A stretch of 32,995 nucleotides of DNA from Thermococcus sp. Lineage in GTDB: Archaea > Methanobacteriota_B > Thermococci > Thermococcales > Thermococcaceae. How positions within the stretch are numbered: the stretch's first letter is position 1; every line of letters begins with the position of its first letter. The stretch covers positions 1 through 32,995 of the forward strand of contig WAKU01000054.1 in the NCBI GenBank assembly GCA_015523195.1. The letters are read 5' to 3'. A program made the translations under genes and the position numbers. Shown here one piece after another: positions 15,619 to 24,281 of the stretch. The notes beneath the pieces were generated by a model. That model was given only the letters and a program-made list of their open reading frames with translations, was not told the origin of the DNA and did not search any database.

Positions 15619-16855
15619 GCAGAAACTTCCAGAGTGGAATTACCTCGACGGTCTTTCCCCCCTCCCTGAGCTTTTTTTCTTCGTCCATCGTGACGAGGGT
15701 GAGTTTATCAACCCCAAGCCTTTTGCCAGCCTTGAGGAGTCCGAGGACTTCCCTCTCGTAGTTTGAGGGCGTTATTTCGTACGTAACCTGCACCAGCTCC
15801 CTAACTTCACCCCCAACTCTAATGACGAAATCCACCTCGCTGTCTCCATCGGAGTAGTAGGAGAGCTCAATCAGAGGATTGCGGTAGCTTTTCTCCCGCA
15901 GGAGCTCCAGAAAAACCAGGTTCTCAATTTTTCTTCCAGCATCTTGGCCCTTAAAGAATAGGCTTGTAAAGGCCGTATCCACAAGGTAGAGCTTTCTCGG
16001 GCTTCTCATTACCCTTTTTGTGGACGTTGAAAAGAGCGGAAGCTCGAAGACGAGGAAAGAGGACTCCATTGCGTGAAGGTAGTTCATAATCGTCTTAACG
16101 TTCGCCTCAACGCCCAGCCCCTTAAGCGCCCTCTGAAGGGAGCGGTAGGTGAAGTAACCCCCGTAGAGCGATAGGACGTAATAGAAAACCTCCCGGAACT
16201 CCCTCACGTCCCTGAAGGCGAAGTGCTCTATTATGTCGCGGTAAAATATCGTCTCGAGTATTGAAATAACCTTCTCGCGCGATTTCGTCAGCCACACTTC
16301 CGGAAAGCCCCCCCACTTTACGTACTCGTCCAGGAGTTTTCTGAGCTTACCCCTCTCCCTGAATGTCATCGGCCTTTCTTTTCCAACGATCTCGCGAAAC
16401 GACAGGGGGAGAATCAGCTTTGAAAGGTGCCTTCCCCTAAGCTTTGAGGGTATCTCCGAGGAGAGAAGGGCAGAGGATGAGCCGGAGACGTAGATGTTGA
16501 AGTCACCAACGTCGTGGAGCCATCTCAGTTTTGTGTCCCACTCGTCCCACTCCTGAACCTCGTCGAGGAAGAGCGTAACCTTTCCCTCCGGAAACTCCCG
16601 CCTGATTTCCTCCGCCAGCTGGCGGGCGGTGAGCTTCCTCAGCTCGGGCTCATCGAAGGGAAGGTAAAGAACGTTTTCACCCTTTTCAATGAGTTCTCTG
16701 GCAGTTCTAAGCATTAGGAATGTCTTCCCGACCCTTCTCGGGCCGACTATGGCCTTTATGTCGCTTCCCCTCGGGAGGTTAATTTCCCTCGGAATCTTTT
16801 CTCCCTTCTCAAGGGCACCGAGGTATTCGAGTGTTATCTCCCTGAGGCCAATCAT
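15599..16855 (-). CDS. AAA ATPase of the DUF4143 type, second copy
   Basis: This 418-residue protein has Walker [10 protein letters not shown] (about residues 37-45) and Walker [11 protein letters not shown]. It has the SGSSS sensor, LPLSFREI and [11 protein letters not shown], all standard for AAA_14/DUF4143 ATPases. The C-terminal nuclease-like domain keeps ENLVFLEL and SEVDFVI, but the usual Glu-x-Lys is replaced by Gln-Val-Thr, a frequent variant in this family that suggests binding rather than cleavage. The ATG at 16855 is chosen because the TATA in the upstream palindrome lies 20-29 bases away, giving a leaderless mRNA. Its cellular role is unknown. Confidence 0.87.
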   Translation of the reverse strand: MIGLREITLEYLGALEKGEKIPREINLPRGSDIKAIVGPRRVGKTFLMLRTARELIEKGENVLYLPFDEPELRKLTARQLAEEIRREFPEGKVTLFLDEVQEWDEWDTKLRWLHDVGDFNIYVSGSSSALLSSEIPSKLRGRHLSKLILPLSFREIVGKERPMTFRERGKLRKLLDEYVKWGGFPEVWLTKSREKVISILETIFYRDIIEHFAFRDVREFREVFYYVLSLYGGYFTYRSLQRALKGLGVEANVKTIMNYLHAMESSFLVFELPLFSTSTKRVMRSPRKLYLVDTAFTSLFFKGQDAGRKIENLVFLELLREKSYRNPLIELSYYSDGDSEVDFVIRVGGEVRELVQVTYEITPSNYEREVLGLLKAGKRLGVDKLTLVTMDEEKKLREGGKTVEVIPLWKFLLRERQS

Positions 16856-16865
16856 GTTTATTAAT

Positions 16866-16908
16866 AATACACAATTATATATAAGCATTGTGTATTAAAA
16901 ATACACAA
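16866..16908. promoter_or_regulatory. TATA box flanked by AATACACAA inverted repeats (putative operator)
   Basis: AATACACAA (16866-16874) and its exact complement TTGTGTATT (16888-16896) flank the palindromic TATA TTATATATAA (16875-16884). A third copy, AATACACAA, follows at 16900-16908. The TATA is 20-29 bases from the ATPase start at 16855. The layout is that of a repressor site covering the core promoter. Confidence 0.78.
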
Positions 16909-16931
16909 AAGTAAGTGAGAGTAAGTGGGGC

Positions 16932-17357
16932 CTAAGGAGCGGTCTCGAAGAGAACTGTGAAGTCACTGTCGAAGGTGAAGGCCTTTCTTATCTTCAAGCG
17001 CTCCATCATGGCAAGGGCCAGTGCGTCTATCATGTCCAGACCTTTTTTGTCGGTGTATTTGAAGAATAACTCCCATGCTCTTTCCCAGTCGCCCTCTGTT
17101 TCCCTCTCTATGAAGATGAACTTGCTTGAAGTGTAGAGCCTGTACTGCTCAAGTGCGACGTCCTTGCCGACGTGCTTGCTCACTCCATTGAGGAACTCCA
17201 TTAGTGTGGGTCTCCCGAGGACGAAGCGCGAACCTCTTGAAACGGCCTCCCTGAAAAAGCTCACCGCCCTCTCGTGTTCGGGGTCATCCCTCGCCAGTAA
17301 GGCTATCATCGCACTCGTGTCAAGGTATATCAGCTCTGGCTTCAGCGGCTTCGCCAT
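16932..17357 (-). CDS. vapC: VapC-type PIN-domain toxin
   Basis: This 141-residue PIN RNase carries the acidic metal ligands in the expected order: Asp13 (YLDTSA), Glu54 (TLMEFLNG), Asp108/Asp111 (GLDMIDALALAMM) and Asp130/Asp132 (TFDSDF). It would cleave RNA when released from its antitoxin. It overlaps the antitoxin gene by 16 bases and is translated after it. There are 76 bases between its 3' end and the next gene's start, which contain that gene's operator. The ATG at 17357 has no strong ribosome site, as expected for coupled translation. Confidence 0.88.
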   Translation of the reverse strand: MAKPLKPELIYLDTSAMIALLARDDPEHERAVSFFREAVSRGSRFVLGRPTLMEFLNGVSKHVGKDVALEQYRLYTSSKFIFIERETEGDWERAWELFFKYTDKKGLDMIDALALAMMERLKIRKAFTFDSDFTVLFETAP

Positions 17358-17602
17358 TCGACCACGCCCCAGTCATCGTTGTGGCTGGTTTTCCTGCCCT
17401 TCAGCTCAACAACGCCGAAGGCCTTCCATATCGGGTCGTTTTCAACCTCTTCCTGGATTTTCTTCTCGTTCATCTCGACATATGCCTCCACTGCCTCCCG
17501 CAGAACTTCCTTGAGGCTCTTACCCTCTCTCAGTGATATCAGCCTTAACATGTTGTAAAGATCCTCATCTAATTCGGTTTGTACATGTTTAACAGTTGAC
17601 AT
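17342..17602 (-). CDS. vapB: VapB-type antitoxin (ribbon-helix-helix)
   Basis: This 86-residue protein begins with a strand (VKHVQTELDEDLYNML), a helix, a turn and a second helix (KSLKEVLREAVEAYV), the ribbon-helix-helix dimer pattern. An acidic, flexible toxin-neutralising tail (about residues 50-86) follows. GGTGATTAC precedes the ATG. A TATA-like TCTAAATAC lies about 20-30 bases upstream, flanked by AAATG and CATTT. This fits autorepression by the VapBC complex (inference). It pairs with the overlapping PIN toxin. Confidence 0.82.
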   Translation of the reverse strand: MSTVKHVQTELDEDLYNMLRLISLREGKSLKEVLREAVEAYVEMNEKKIQEEVENDPIWKAFGVVELKGRKTSHNDDWGVVEWRSR

Positions 17603-17636
17603 GTAATCACCAAATGTATTTAGAACTTTTTAGCAT

Positions 17637-18428
17637 TTAAGACTTTCTCACCCACAGCGCCCCCGCCATGCCGAAGTAGGTCGGACAGGCGTAGGCGCTC
17701 TCCTTCAGCTGGAATTCTCCAACCTTCATGGCTCCAAGCATCATGAGCATCTGCCAGTAGCTGTCAACTAAAGCTTTGTTCACCAGCTCCTCGGGAACGC
17801 TGGGAAGCTCTTCAATCCGGTTCTCGTTGATGAGCTCCATGATAAGCCTGTCGTACTCCTCGCTCTCCTTTACCTTACCGTAGGGGCCGTTTTCGCTGTG
17901 CCCGTGCCCGTGGTCAGCGCTGACTATCAGGGCAACTCTCTTCCCGCTCTCCTCAAGGACTTTCCCGAGGATTTCACCCGATTTCACGAGGGTTTCCCCA
18001 TCAATTCCCCTCGACGGCGTCATCAAAACCAGAGGCCTCTTTTTGAGGAACTGGAGAGGGATAAGCTCCCCCCAGCTAAGGGGCCAGCGGGAGTATTGAC
18101 CACTCTTGCTGGCGAAGTTCAGGTCAACGACTGGAATCCCGGCCTTTTTTTCAGCCCTGTAGATTTTCTCGACCAGCTCCCTATCGGTCTTCCACTCTCC
18201 CGGAAGTTCAACTCCCTCGAAGCCGAGCCACGAAACCAGGTTCTCCGCCATGACCACTCCAAGGTGGTCGCTCATCCTCACGTTGTGCGGGCTTATCAGG
18301 ACGTAGGAGTCAACATCAGAGAAGGCTCTCCCGATGTCCCTCAGAACCTCCACTAACTTTTTCGTTTCCTCGTCCGGGGGCTCCAAAACCGGGTTTCCGT
18401 GGGGCATGAGGCCTATTCCGACGAGCAT
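17637..18428 (-). CDS. Class III extradiol ring-cleavage dioxygenase-like (LigB) protein
   Basis: This 263-residue protein starts MLVGIGLMPHGNP and has SPHNVRMSDH, MTPSRGI and SADHGHGH. These are the His-rich, iron-binding pattern of the LigB/MEMO superfamily of extradiol dioxygenases. Aromatic catabolism is not typical for Thermococcales, so the substrate, or even whether it is an oxygenase, is open. The ATG at 18428 follows GAGGTGAGGGGA, only five bases after the threonine synthase stop, so it belongs to the same operon. The GTG at 18437 is less likely. Confidence 0.75.
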   Translation of the reverse strand: MLVGIGLMPHGNPVLEPPDEETKKLVEVLRDIGRAFSDVDSYVLISPHNVRMSDHLGVVMAENLVSWLGFEGVELPGEWKTDRELVEKIYRAEKKAGIPVVDLNFASKSGQYSRWPLSWGELIPLQFLKKRPLVLMTPSRGIDGETLVKSGEILGKVLEESGKRVALIVSADHGHGHSENGPYGKVKESEEYDRLIMELINENRIEELPSVPEELVNKALVDSYWQMLMMLGAMKVGEFQLKESAYACPTYFGMAGALWVRKS

Positions 18429-18433
18429 TCCCC

Positions 18434-19582
18434 TCACCTCAGGCAGTTTTCGAGGTTTTCAAGGGGGCATTCCCTAACTTCCCCGCCTTCCGCATGGGAG
18501 AGCGTCTTCAGCCCGGAGCCAGTGAGGATTGAGACGACCTTCGACCCCTCGGGAATGACGCCGCTTTCAACGAGCTTCTTTACCGCGGCGATTCCGGTCG
18601 CGCTCGCGGGCTGGACGAAGAGGCCTTCTCCTGCGAGCTTTCTCTGGGCCTCGGTTATTTCATCATCGCTCACCGCAACGCACTTCCAGCCAAACTCGCG
18701 GAGGAGCTTCAGAACCGCGTTACCGCTCGGTGGGTAGGGGTTGGCTATGGCCTTTGCTATCGTTTTTAGCTTTTCGAAGCGCTCGATTTTTTCTTTCCCC
18801 TCTTCTAACGCCCTGCATATAGGTGAACAACCTTCCGCCTGAACCGCTATTAGCGTCGGCAGTTCCTCAATCAGTTCATTCTCCTTCAGCTCGATGAATC
18901 CCTTTGCTGTTCCTCTGAAGAGACCGCCGGAGCTGGTTGGGATTAGAACGTAGTCCGGGCTCATCTCCTCCGCTATCTCGAAGGCTATTCCCTTGTAGCC
19001 CTCAACGCGAAACGGGTTGTCGGAGTTTATGAAATAGATACCGAGTTTTTCTCCAAGCTTCAGGCTTTCGAAGTAAAGCTTTCCGTAGTCACCTTTAACC
19101 CTTATCACGTTCCCCCCGTAGACGGAGATGGCTTTTACCTTCTCGTCGCCCGCGTTTTCCGAGACGAGGATTTTCGCCCTAATGCCAAAGCGCGATGCGT
19201 AGGCTGAAACGCTGGCCCCCATGTTGCCGGTCGAGACCGTTCCAACCGCCTTATAGCCCGCTTTGAGAGCGTAGCTCACCGCTAAAAACGTCCCCCTGTC
19301 CTTGAAGCTCCACGTGGGATTTACTGTTTCGTTCTTGAGGTAGAGCTTTACCCCAAGTTCCTTTCCGAGCTTTGATTTAATGAGAGGTGTATCGCCTTCG
19401 CCGAGGGAAAGCTCAAGCTCCGGCTCGATGGGCCAGAAGTCGTAAAACCTCTCCCAGACTGTCTTGGCAATGTAGGGCTCTCCTTTAAAGGGCTCGAACT
19501 CCACCGGCTCACCGCAGGAGCAGCGCTGAACCGGTCTATCGTACTCCCTTCCACAGATCGGGCAGTGCAGCTTTACCCTCAT
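18434..19582 (-). CDS. thrC: Threonine synthase
   Basis: This 382-residue fold-type II PLP enzyme converts O-phosphohomoserine to threonine. It has an N-terminal zinc-ribbon-like CPIC...CSCG (Cys7, 10, 21, 23), then WSFKDRG with the PLP lysine at about 94, TVSTGNMGAS, the phosphate loop TSSGG and a C-terminal LTGSG. All are standard for archaeal ThrC. The start at 19582 (MRVKLHCPIC) is needed to keep the zinc ribbon, so the gene overlaps the 3' end of the upstream protease gene by 47 bases. GCCGGAG lies just before the ATG. Confidence 0.9.
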   Translation of the reverse strand: MRVKLHCPICGREYDRPVQRCSCGEPVEFEPFKGEPYIAKTVWERFYDFWPIEPELELSLGEGDTPLIKSKLGKELGVKLYLKNETVNPTWSFKDRGTFLAVSYALKAGYKAVGTVSTGNMGASVSAYASRFGIRAKILVSENAGDEKVKAISVYGGNVIRVKGDYGKLYFESLKLGEKLGIYFINSDNPFRVEGYKGIAFEIAEEMSPDYVLIPTSSGGLFRGTAKGFIELKENELIEELPTLIAVQAEGCSPICRALEEGKEKIERFEKLKTIAKAIANPYPPSGNAVLKLLREFGWKCVAVSDDEITEAQRKLAGEGLFVQPASATGIAAVKKLVESGVIPEGSKVVSILTGSGLKTLSHAEGGEVRECPLENLENCLR

Positions 19583-20696
19583 TTTCTCCGGCCTCCTCCA
19601 TCCTCCAGGAGAGGAGAACAACCTTCTTCCCATCGTCCTTGATCGTGAAGTGGGCGTAGGGGTTTCCCTTTGCAAGCCTCCTTAAGAAGTCGGCAAAATC
19701 AGCTGCGCTTTTGGAGTCCTTGAACTCCACATTCCAGACGAGGGTTCTGTTTGTTAGGTCGCCCTCTTTGGAGTCCCCCACGACCAGCCAGTCTCCGATC
19801 CAGGCCTCAGCCATTTCAGTGGAGTTAGCCATGCTCGCACCGTGCCCCCAGTAGATGAGGAAGATGTAAAAGGCCCCCATCCTGTCCGAGTAGACTATCT
19901 TAGAGCCCTTCGGGAGCATTGAGACTGCCCTCTCCCTGAGGTTCAGCGGCGTCCAGTTCTCAAGGTAGAGCTCCGGAAACATGACGTCCTTCGTGGTGTT
20001 CGGTAGGTTCCCGTACATTGAGTTCACGAGGGGCCAGCCTCCTTTCCGGTAGAGGTATGCAACGAAGCGGTCGCCGTAGACGTACGGAAATATCCCGAGG
20101 TCTGTGACGGGATCCCTCGTGTAGAGGTCTGTTATCTTGTGGATCGGTATGCCAGTCTCGTTGCAGTAGATGTCCGCCACGAGGTCGGCGTCCCCCTCTA
20201 TCGCCGCCTGTATCGCCTTGCTTGTGTCGAGCGTCGGCCCGCCGTACGGGGCGTTGAACCACTGCTTCTGAAGGACGTGAACGCTCTCGTGGGCTATTAC
20301 CCTCTTCGCGGTTGCCGGATCCGAGAGGAAGTTCTCCTCGATGATGTATATCGTGTCCCCCACTGTGGCCGCTATCCAGCCGACGCTCTGCTCCACCTTC
20401 TCGTGGACGTAGGGGTAGTCCGGCTTCAGGAGCAGGCTCATTTTGTAGACGTCGCCCTCAAGTTTCATCCTCTCCACGTCCGGCCTCCCGGGTTTGAACC
20501 TCTCCTTTGCCTCCGCCCTCGTCAGCACCACTATCTTTGGAGGCTCCTTGAACTGGAGTCCCCTTATGGTCTCAACGCTCTTCAGTATTGCCTGGGCTTC
20601 ACTCAAAACGTTTTCTTTAGGCTGGACCGTTTGAACGGAGGCTGCCAGTGAGAGGATGAGGACCGCGATGAGGGCCGCCGCAACCTTTCCCTTCAT
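19536..20696 (-). CDS. Secreted zinc metalloprotease-like protein
   Basis: This 386-residue protein has an N-terminal signal helix (MKGKVAAALIAVLILSLAAS). Its zinc signature is HESVH (136-140), a HExxH motif in the sequence VIAHESVHVLQKQWF, with EGDAD (168-172) providing a likely third ligand. It is expected outside the membrane. The family is not named with certainty; the central part resembles gluzincin-type peptidases. The ATG at 20696 follows GTGATGGGT. Its TATA is shared with the divergent metallo-hydrolase gene. The C-terminal 15 codons overlap thrC. Confidence 0.78.
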   Translation of the reverse strand: MKGKVAAALIAVLILSLAASVQTVQPKENVLSEAQAILKSVETIRGLQFKEPPKIVVLTRAEAKERFKPGRPDVERMKLEGDVYKMSLLLKPDYPYVHEKVEQSVGWIAATVGDTIYIIEENFLSDPATAKRVIAHESVHVLQKQWFNAPYGGPTLDTSKAIQAAIEGDADLVADIYCNETGIPIHKITDLYTRDPVTDLGIFPYVYGDRFVAYLYRKGGWPLVNSMYGNLPNTTKDVMFPELYLENWTPLNLRERAVSMLPKGSKIVYSDRMGAFYIFLIYWGHGASMANSTEMAEAWIGDWLVVGDSKEGDLTNRTLVWNVEFKDSKSAADFADFLRRLAKGNPYAHFTIKDDGKKVVLLSWRMEEAGENEGKAALPDLWKGVR

Positions 20697-20721
20697 ACCC
20701 ATCACAGGGTTTTGGGCGGGG

Positions 20722-20729
20722 AAATATTT
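20722..20729. promoter_or_regulatory. Palindromic TATA shared by divergent genes
   Basis: AAATATTT is its own complement. It lies 26-33 bases before the protease ATG on the minus strand and 36-43 bases before the ATG at 20765 on the plus strand. It is the only TATA-like element in the 68-base divergent region. Confidence 0.5.
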
Positions 20730-20764
20730 AAGTCCACCTCTTCAGACTTATCTCGGTGAGACGG

Positions 20765-21400
20765 ATGAAGCTCATATGGTACGGTCACTCCTGCTTCTGG
20801 GTCGAGACGAGGGGGGTCAGGATCCTGATCGACCCATATCCGGAGGTAGACGACGACAGGATAGGCGAGGTGGACTACATCCTCATAACGCACGAACACA
20901 GCGACCACTACGGGAAGGTGGAGCTGCTCTCGCGGCTCAGGGGTGCGACGGTGGTGGGACCGAAGCCGGTCTACCTAATGGCCGTGAGCGATGGAATCAC
21001 GCGAGTTCGCGAGATTGAGGACGGGGAAACTCTGGAGCTTGGAAACGGCGTCAGGGTCACGGCCTACCTCATGGAGCACCCATCGAGCCAGTACCCCTTA
21101 GGCTACCTGATAGAGGGGGACAAGAGGCTCCTGCACGTTGGGGATACCTACCCTTTTCCCGCCCTCCAGGAGCTCAGGGGAAAGGTTGACGTTCTGCTCG
21201 TCCCGATAAGCGGCCGTTCGACGGCGAACGAGCGTGAGGCCGTTCAGATAATAGAGGACATAAGGCCCAGGGTGACCATACCAATGCACTACGGTGTCTA
21301 CGGGAACGGCGACCCTGAGAAGCTCAGGCAGCAGCTCCTGAAGGACAGGGTATTCACCTTCCTGCGCGTCCTCAAGCCCTACGAGGAGATCACCCTGTGA
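20765..21400 (+). CDS. Metallo-beta-lactamase-fold hydrolase (UPF0173 type)
   Basis: This 211-residue protein starts [11 protein letters not shown] and has the dinuclear zinc motif THEHSDHY (His43, His45, Asp47, His48), MEHPSSQ, HVGDTY and a final PMHYGVYG. These are typical of UPF0173 hydrolases related to UlaG-type proteins. The substrate is unknown. The ATG at 20765 follows TCGGTGAGACGG. The gene is ten bases upstream of radB, so the two probably share a transcript. Confidence 0.87.
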   Translation: MKLIWYGHSCFWVETRGVRILIDPYPEVDDDRIGEVDYILITHEHSDHYGKVELLSRLRGATVVGPKPVYLMAVSDGITRVREIEDGETLELGNGVRVTAYLMEHPSSQYPLGYLIEGDKRLLHVGDTYPFPALQELRGKVDVLLVPISGRSTANEREAVQIIEDIRPRVTIPMHYGVYGNGDPEKLRQQLLKDRVFTFLRVLKPYEEITL

Positions 21401-21410
21401 AGGTGTCGCC

Positions 21411-22103
21411 ATGCTGTCCACGGGCGTGGGGTCGCTGGACGAGCTGCTTGGAGGGGGCTTTGCCGAGGGGGTTCTCACCCAGGTCTACGGCCCCTATGCC
21501 ACGGGTAAGACCACCCTGGCGGTTCAAACGGGCCTCCTCAGCGGCGGAAAGGTGGCTTACGTGGACACTGAGGGCGGTTTTTCCCCCGAGAGGCTATCCC
21601 AGATGGCTTCCCTCAGGGGCATCAACCCGGAGGAGGCCCTGAAGAGGTTCATACTCTTCACTCCATCGGACTTCAGGGAGCAGAGGAGGGTCATAGGGTC
21701 GCTGAAGAAGATCGTCAACGCCGACTTCAGGCTCGTTGTCGTTGATTCCATAACGGCCCATTACAGGGCCGAGGAGGACTGGTGGAACCTGACCCCCGAG
21801 ATCAGCAAGCAGCTCCAGGTTCTGCTCTGGATAGCGAGGAGGAACTCGCTCCCCGTCATAGTGGTGAACCAGGTTCACTTCGACAGCAGGCTTGAAAAGA
21901 CCCGCCCAGTGGCGGAGCAGACCCTCGGTTACAGGTGCAAGGACATCCTGAGGCTCGACAGACTGCCGAACGGCAGGGGAGTTGCCGTCCTTGAGAGGCA
22001 CCGCTTCAGGCCCAGCGGCCTAATGACCTACTTCAGGATAACCGATAGGGGGATTGAAGACGCAATCGACACCGAGCAAGAAAAGGGAAAAGGAAACCTC
22101 TGA
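21411..22103 (+). CDS. radB: DNA repair and recombination protein RadB
   Basis: This 230-residue RecA-family paralogue carries Walker A GPYATGKTT (27-35), Walker B LVVVDSITAHYRAE and VNQVHFD. It lacks the N-terminal helix-hairpin-helix domain of RadA, which with its length distinguishes RadB. RadB binds DNA and assists RadA; it has little strand exchange activity of its own. Start ATG 21411 follows AAGGTGTCGCC and the UPF0173 gene by ten bases. The C-terminus is highly charged. Confidence 0.93.
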   Translation: MLSTGVGSLDELLGGGFAEGVLTQVYGPYATGKTTLAVQTGLLSGGKVAYVDTEGGFSPERLSQMASLRGINPEEALKRFILFTPSDFREQRRVIGSLKKIVNADFRLVVVDSITAHYRAEEDWWNLTPEISKQLQVLLWIARRNSLPVIVVNQVHFDSRLEKTRPVAEQTLGYRCKDILRLDRLPNGRGVAVLERHRFRPSGLMTYFRITDRGIEDAIDTEQEKGKGNL

Positions 22104-22145
22104 ACATTACCCGCCGAGTATATTACCCCAATTTCCTGGCCTCTT

Positions 22146-22165
22146 CCCCGCCTTGAAGGGCGAGG
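22146..22165. other. Hairpin resembling an IS200/IS605-type end
   Basis: CCCCGCC TTGAAG GGCGAGG can form a seven-pair stem with one mismatch and is followed by CTTTCGGGAG. GC-rich hairpins of this look occur at ends of archaeal IS200/IS605 elements, but no tnpA or tnpB is nearby. It may be a relic, or simply an intergenic hairpin downstream of radB. Confidence 0.25.
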
Positions 22166-22261
22166 CTTTCGGGAGAAAGAAGTAAAAGACACTGGGAAAT
22201 ATTAAAGGGTTTCCACCGTAACGTTTTTACACTCCAGTGCCCTACTATACCAGGTGAGACT

Positions 22262-22486
22262 ATGGGGATCACAAAGGTAACTAGGAACTATCAAATTACT
22301 ATCCCAAGCGATATTAGGAAGGAGCTGGGGATTAAAGTGGGAGACGTTCTCGTCATCGAGATCGAAGACGGGAAGGCCGTGATCAAAAAGAGCGACCTTG
22401 AACTCCCCCTACTGCCCGGGGGAAAGGGACTGAAGGTCGAGGACATCGAGGAGGCAATAAGAAGGGGTCAGGGTGAGGAGGAGTGA
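22262..22486 (+). CDS. vapB: AbrB/MazE-fold antitoxin (VapB)
   Basis: This 74-residue protein has the swapped-hairpin AbrB motif KVTRNYQITIPSDIRKELGIKVGD (residues about 5-28) that makes a DNA-binding dimer, then VLVIEIEDGKAVIKK. An acidic tail expected to bind the toxin follows. CAGGTGAGACT lies before the ATG. It overlaps the PIN toxin start by four bases (GTGA). Upstream, CACTGG and CCAGTG (22190-22195, 22234-22239) form a loose inverted repeat around the likely promoter. Confidence 0.9.
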   Translation: MGITKVTRNYQITIPSDIRKELGIKVGDVLVIEIEDGKAVIKKSDLELPLLPGGKGLKVEDIEEAIRRGQGEEE

Positions 22487-22869
22487 CGGTAATTGACACC
22501 AACCTCTTCATATACGCCACCCTAAGGGATTCTGAGTTCAACTCGGAAGCGAGAAACATCCTTGCATCGCTGGAAAGATGGGTCGTACCGAGTATCGTCC
22601 TCTACGAGCTCTACTGGTTTTTCAGGGAGGAAGGTTACAGCGGGGAAGAGGTAATGAAGGTGGTCTCCTCGATTCTGAATAGCCCGAGGGCGAAGGTGAT
22701 CGGTGATAACGGGAAGTACACAAAACGCGCGCTTGAACTGGCCAAGAATCCGAAGCGCTTCAACGACATGGTGATCTTAGCAACTGCCGAGGACTTCAAA
22801 AGGCTGGCGACCTACGATAAAAGACTGAAAAAAGATGCTGAGAAGCTGGGCATCAAAACCCTGCCCTAA
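22483..22869 (+). CDS. vapC: VapC-type PIN-domain toxin
   Basis: This 128-residue PIN RNase has Asp5 (VIDTNLFIY), Glu42 (LYELYW), Asp95 ([11 protein letters not shown]) and Asp112 (TYDKRL), the complete acidic set. The GTG start at 22483 overlaps the antitoxin stop in GTGA, ensuring coupled translation. Length is typical. Its TAA overlaps the TAG of the convergent FAU-1 gene by a few bases. Confidence 0.9.
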   Translation: MTVIDTNLFIYATLRDSEFNSEARNILASLERWVVPSIVLYELYWFFREEGYSGEEVMKVVSSILNSPRAKVIGDNGKYTKRALELAKNPKRFNDMVILATAEDFKRLATYDKRLKKDAEKLGIKTLP

Positions 22870-24281
22870 ACCCTCTCGTAGACTTCCTGGGTTATCTTGA
22901 GCACGGCCCGATAGAGCTTCTCGCTGATGATGCCGTCTCTGTAGTGTTCAGTGAGCTTGTCCCTGTCTATTACCTCCTTCTTTCCATCGGGCCACCTGAC
23001 TATGTCCACCTCGAGGTCTATGTAGCGGGCCCTGTCTGGGTACACCTCAACGGGGGTGTTTATGTTGTAGTACTCACCCTTCAGGTTGCCCCTCCTGTCG
23101 TAGTAGCGGTGCACGAACCACCACTTCCCGGCCTCTATCTCGGTTATCGCGTAGTCCCCGCTCTCTATCGGCAGGTCGAGACCGTCGTAAAACTTGCCGG
23201 GCTTCAGGCTCCGCCTCATGGTGATCTTGAGCGGGTTGAAGGAGACCTCTGTTATCTCCCCCGGCCCCAGCTTGAAAACCTGGCCGTCCGGTTTGTTGTG
23301 CTCTAAGAAGAAGAGCCAGCCCTTCTTCGGCCCCTTGCTGTCTATCAGGCCCTCCCAGAACCCCTGGTTGACCTTGAGCCTCTGGCCGGGGATCTTGGCG
23401 AGTATGCTCTCCGCTATCTCAACGGCGAAGCTCATCTCCAGGTCGTAGGCCTTCAGCTGGTGGTGGCCATCTATGGTCGGAACGACCCTGTTCCTAATTT
23501 CGTCGAGCTTCTTTTTGGTGCCCCCTCCGAACTCGACCTCGTAGATGTTCCTCCCCTCTATTATCTGCTCCGGCGCCGATACCCCCTCTGCCTCCTTGAG
23601 CCTGTCCGAGAGCTTTGAAAGCCTTATTATCTCGTCCCTGAGGGTGTTCCAGTCCTTGTAAGCCGCGGCCGTTCTCCACAGGATGCCCCATTCGCCCATG
23701 TCTATACTCAACCCGAGGATCCTGAGCCTCTCCCTCTCCTTCTGCTCCCTTATCTTCCTCGATATCTTGACGTGTCTCTGACTTCCGACGGGTTTGGGGA
23801 TGAGGACGGCGTAGTCCCCGGGGATCGTTATCGTCGTGCTGAGGTGGGGCAGAACGCTGTGCCTCTTAACCTGAACCAGAACCTCGTCGCCCTCCCTCAG
23901 GTTCCGGCCCTCCTCTGCGGGCACGGTTCCTATGGCACTTCCGATGTCCACGTACACGTACTTCTCATCCCTCTTGATGACGAGCCCCTTGTAGATTCCG
24001 TAGAGCTGGTAAGGGAGCTTTCTGAAGAGGGCGTCAATGAACTCCTCCTCGAACAGGGCCTTGACCTTCTCCACGGCATCCCCGGTCAGGATGACCCCTT
24101 GGTGATCCTTCTTGTCGTAGACGTCCACATCGAACTCGTCGTAGCCCCTCTCTATACCGAGCCGTTCGGCCGTTTTCTGGCTTGGCTGGGCGATTTTGAA
24201 GCCCCTGTCGAGGAACAGCTTTGTTAGGGCGGTGCTGTATATCCCCCTAACCCGAACTGAAACTCCTGTGTCTGTAGACAC
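22866..24281 (-). CDS. fau-1: FAU-1-type ribonuclease (RNase E/G-like, DUF402)
   Basis: This 471-residue protein matches FAU-1, an AU-rich-RNA-binding, RNase E/G-related protein of Thermococcales involved in rRNA maturation. It starts with [21 protein letters not shown] and has an S1-like section ([17 protein letters not shown]) near 90-110. The RNase E/G core spans the middle. The C-terminal DUF402 barrel carries [11 protein letters not shown] and [14 protein letters not shown]. The start is uncertain: GTG 24281 has GGGGGTGA at ideal distance, and GTG 24287 is also possible. It overlaps the 3' end of the upstream gene by about 35 bases. Confidence 0.9.
   Translation of the reverse strand: MSTDTGVSVRVRGIYSTALTKLFLDRGFKIAQPSQKTAERLGIERGYDEFDVDVYDKKDHQGVILTGDAVEKVKALFEEEFIDALFRKLPYQLYGIYKGLVIKRDEKYVYVDIGSAIGTVPAEEGRNLREGDEVLVQVKRHSVLPHLSTTITIPGDYAVLIPKPVGSQRHVKISRKIREQKERERLRILGLSIDMGEWGILWRTAAAYKDWNTLRDEIIRLSKLSDRLKEAEGVSAPEQIIEGRNIYEVEFGGGTKKKLDEIRNRVVPTIDGHHQLKAYDLEMSFAVEIAESILAKIPGQRLKVNQGFWEGLIDSKGPKKGWLFFLEHNKPDGQVFKLGPGEITEVSFNPLKITMRRSLKPGKFYDGLDLPIESGDYAITEIEAGKWWFVHRYYDRRGNLKGEYYNINTPVEVYPDRARYIDLEVDIVRWPDGKKEVIDRDKLTEHYRDGIISEKLYRAVLKITQEVYERV

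Noticed and set aside
15599-16855. Loss of Glu-x-Lys in the nuclease-like domain as a sign of a pseudogene.
   Set aside because: Gln-Val-Thr/Cys at this place is common in DUF4143-type ATPases, and the rest of the gene is intact.
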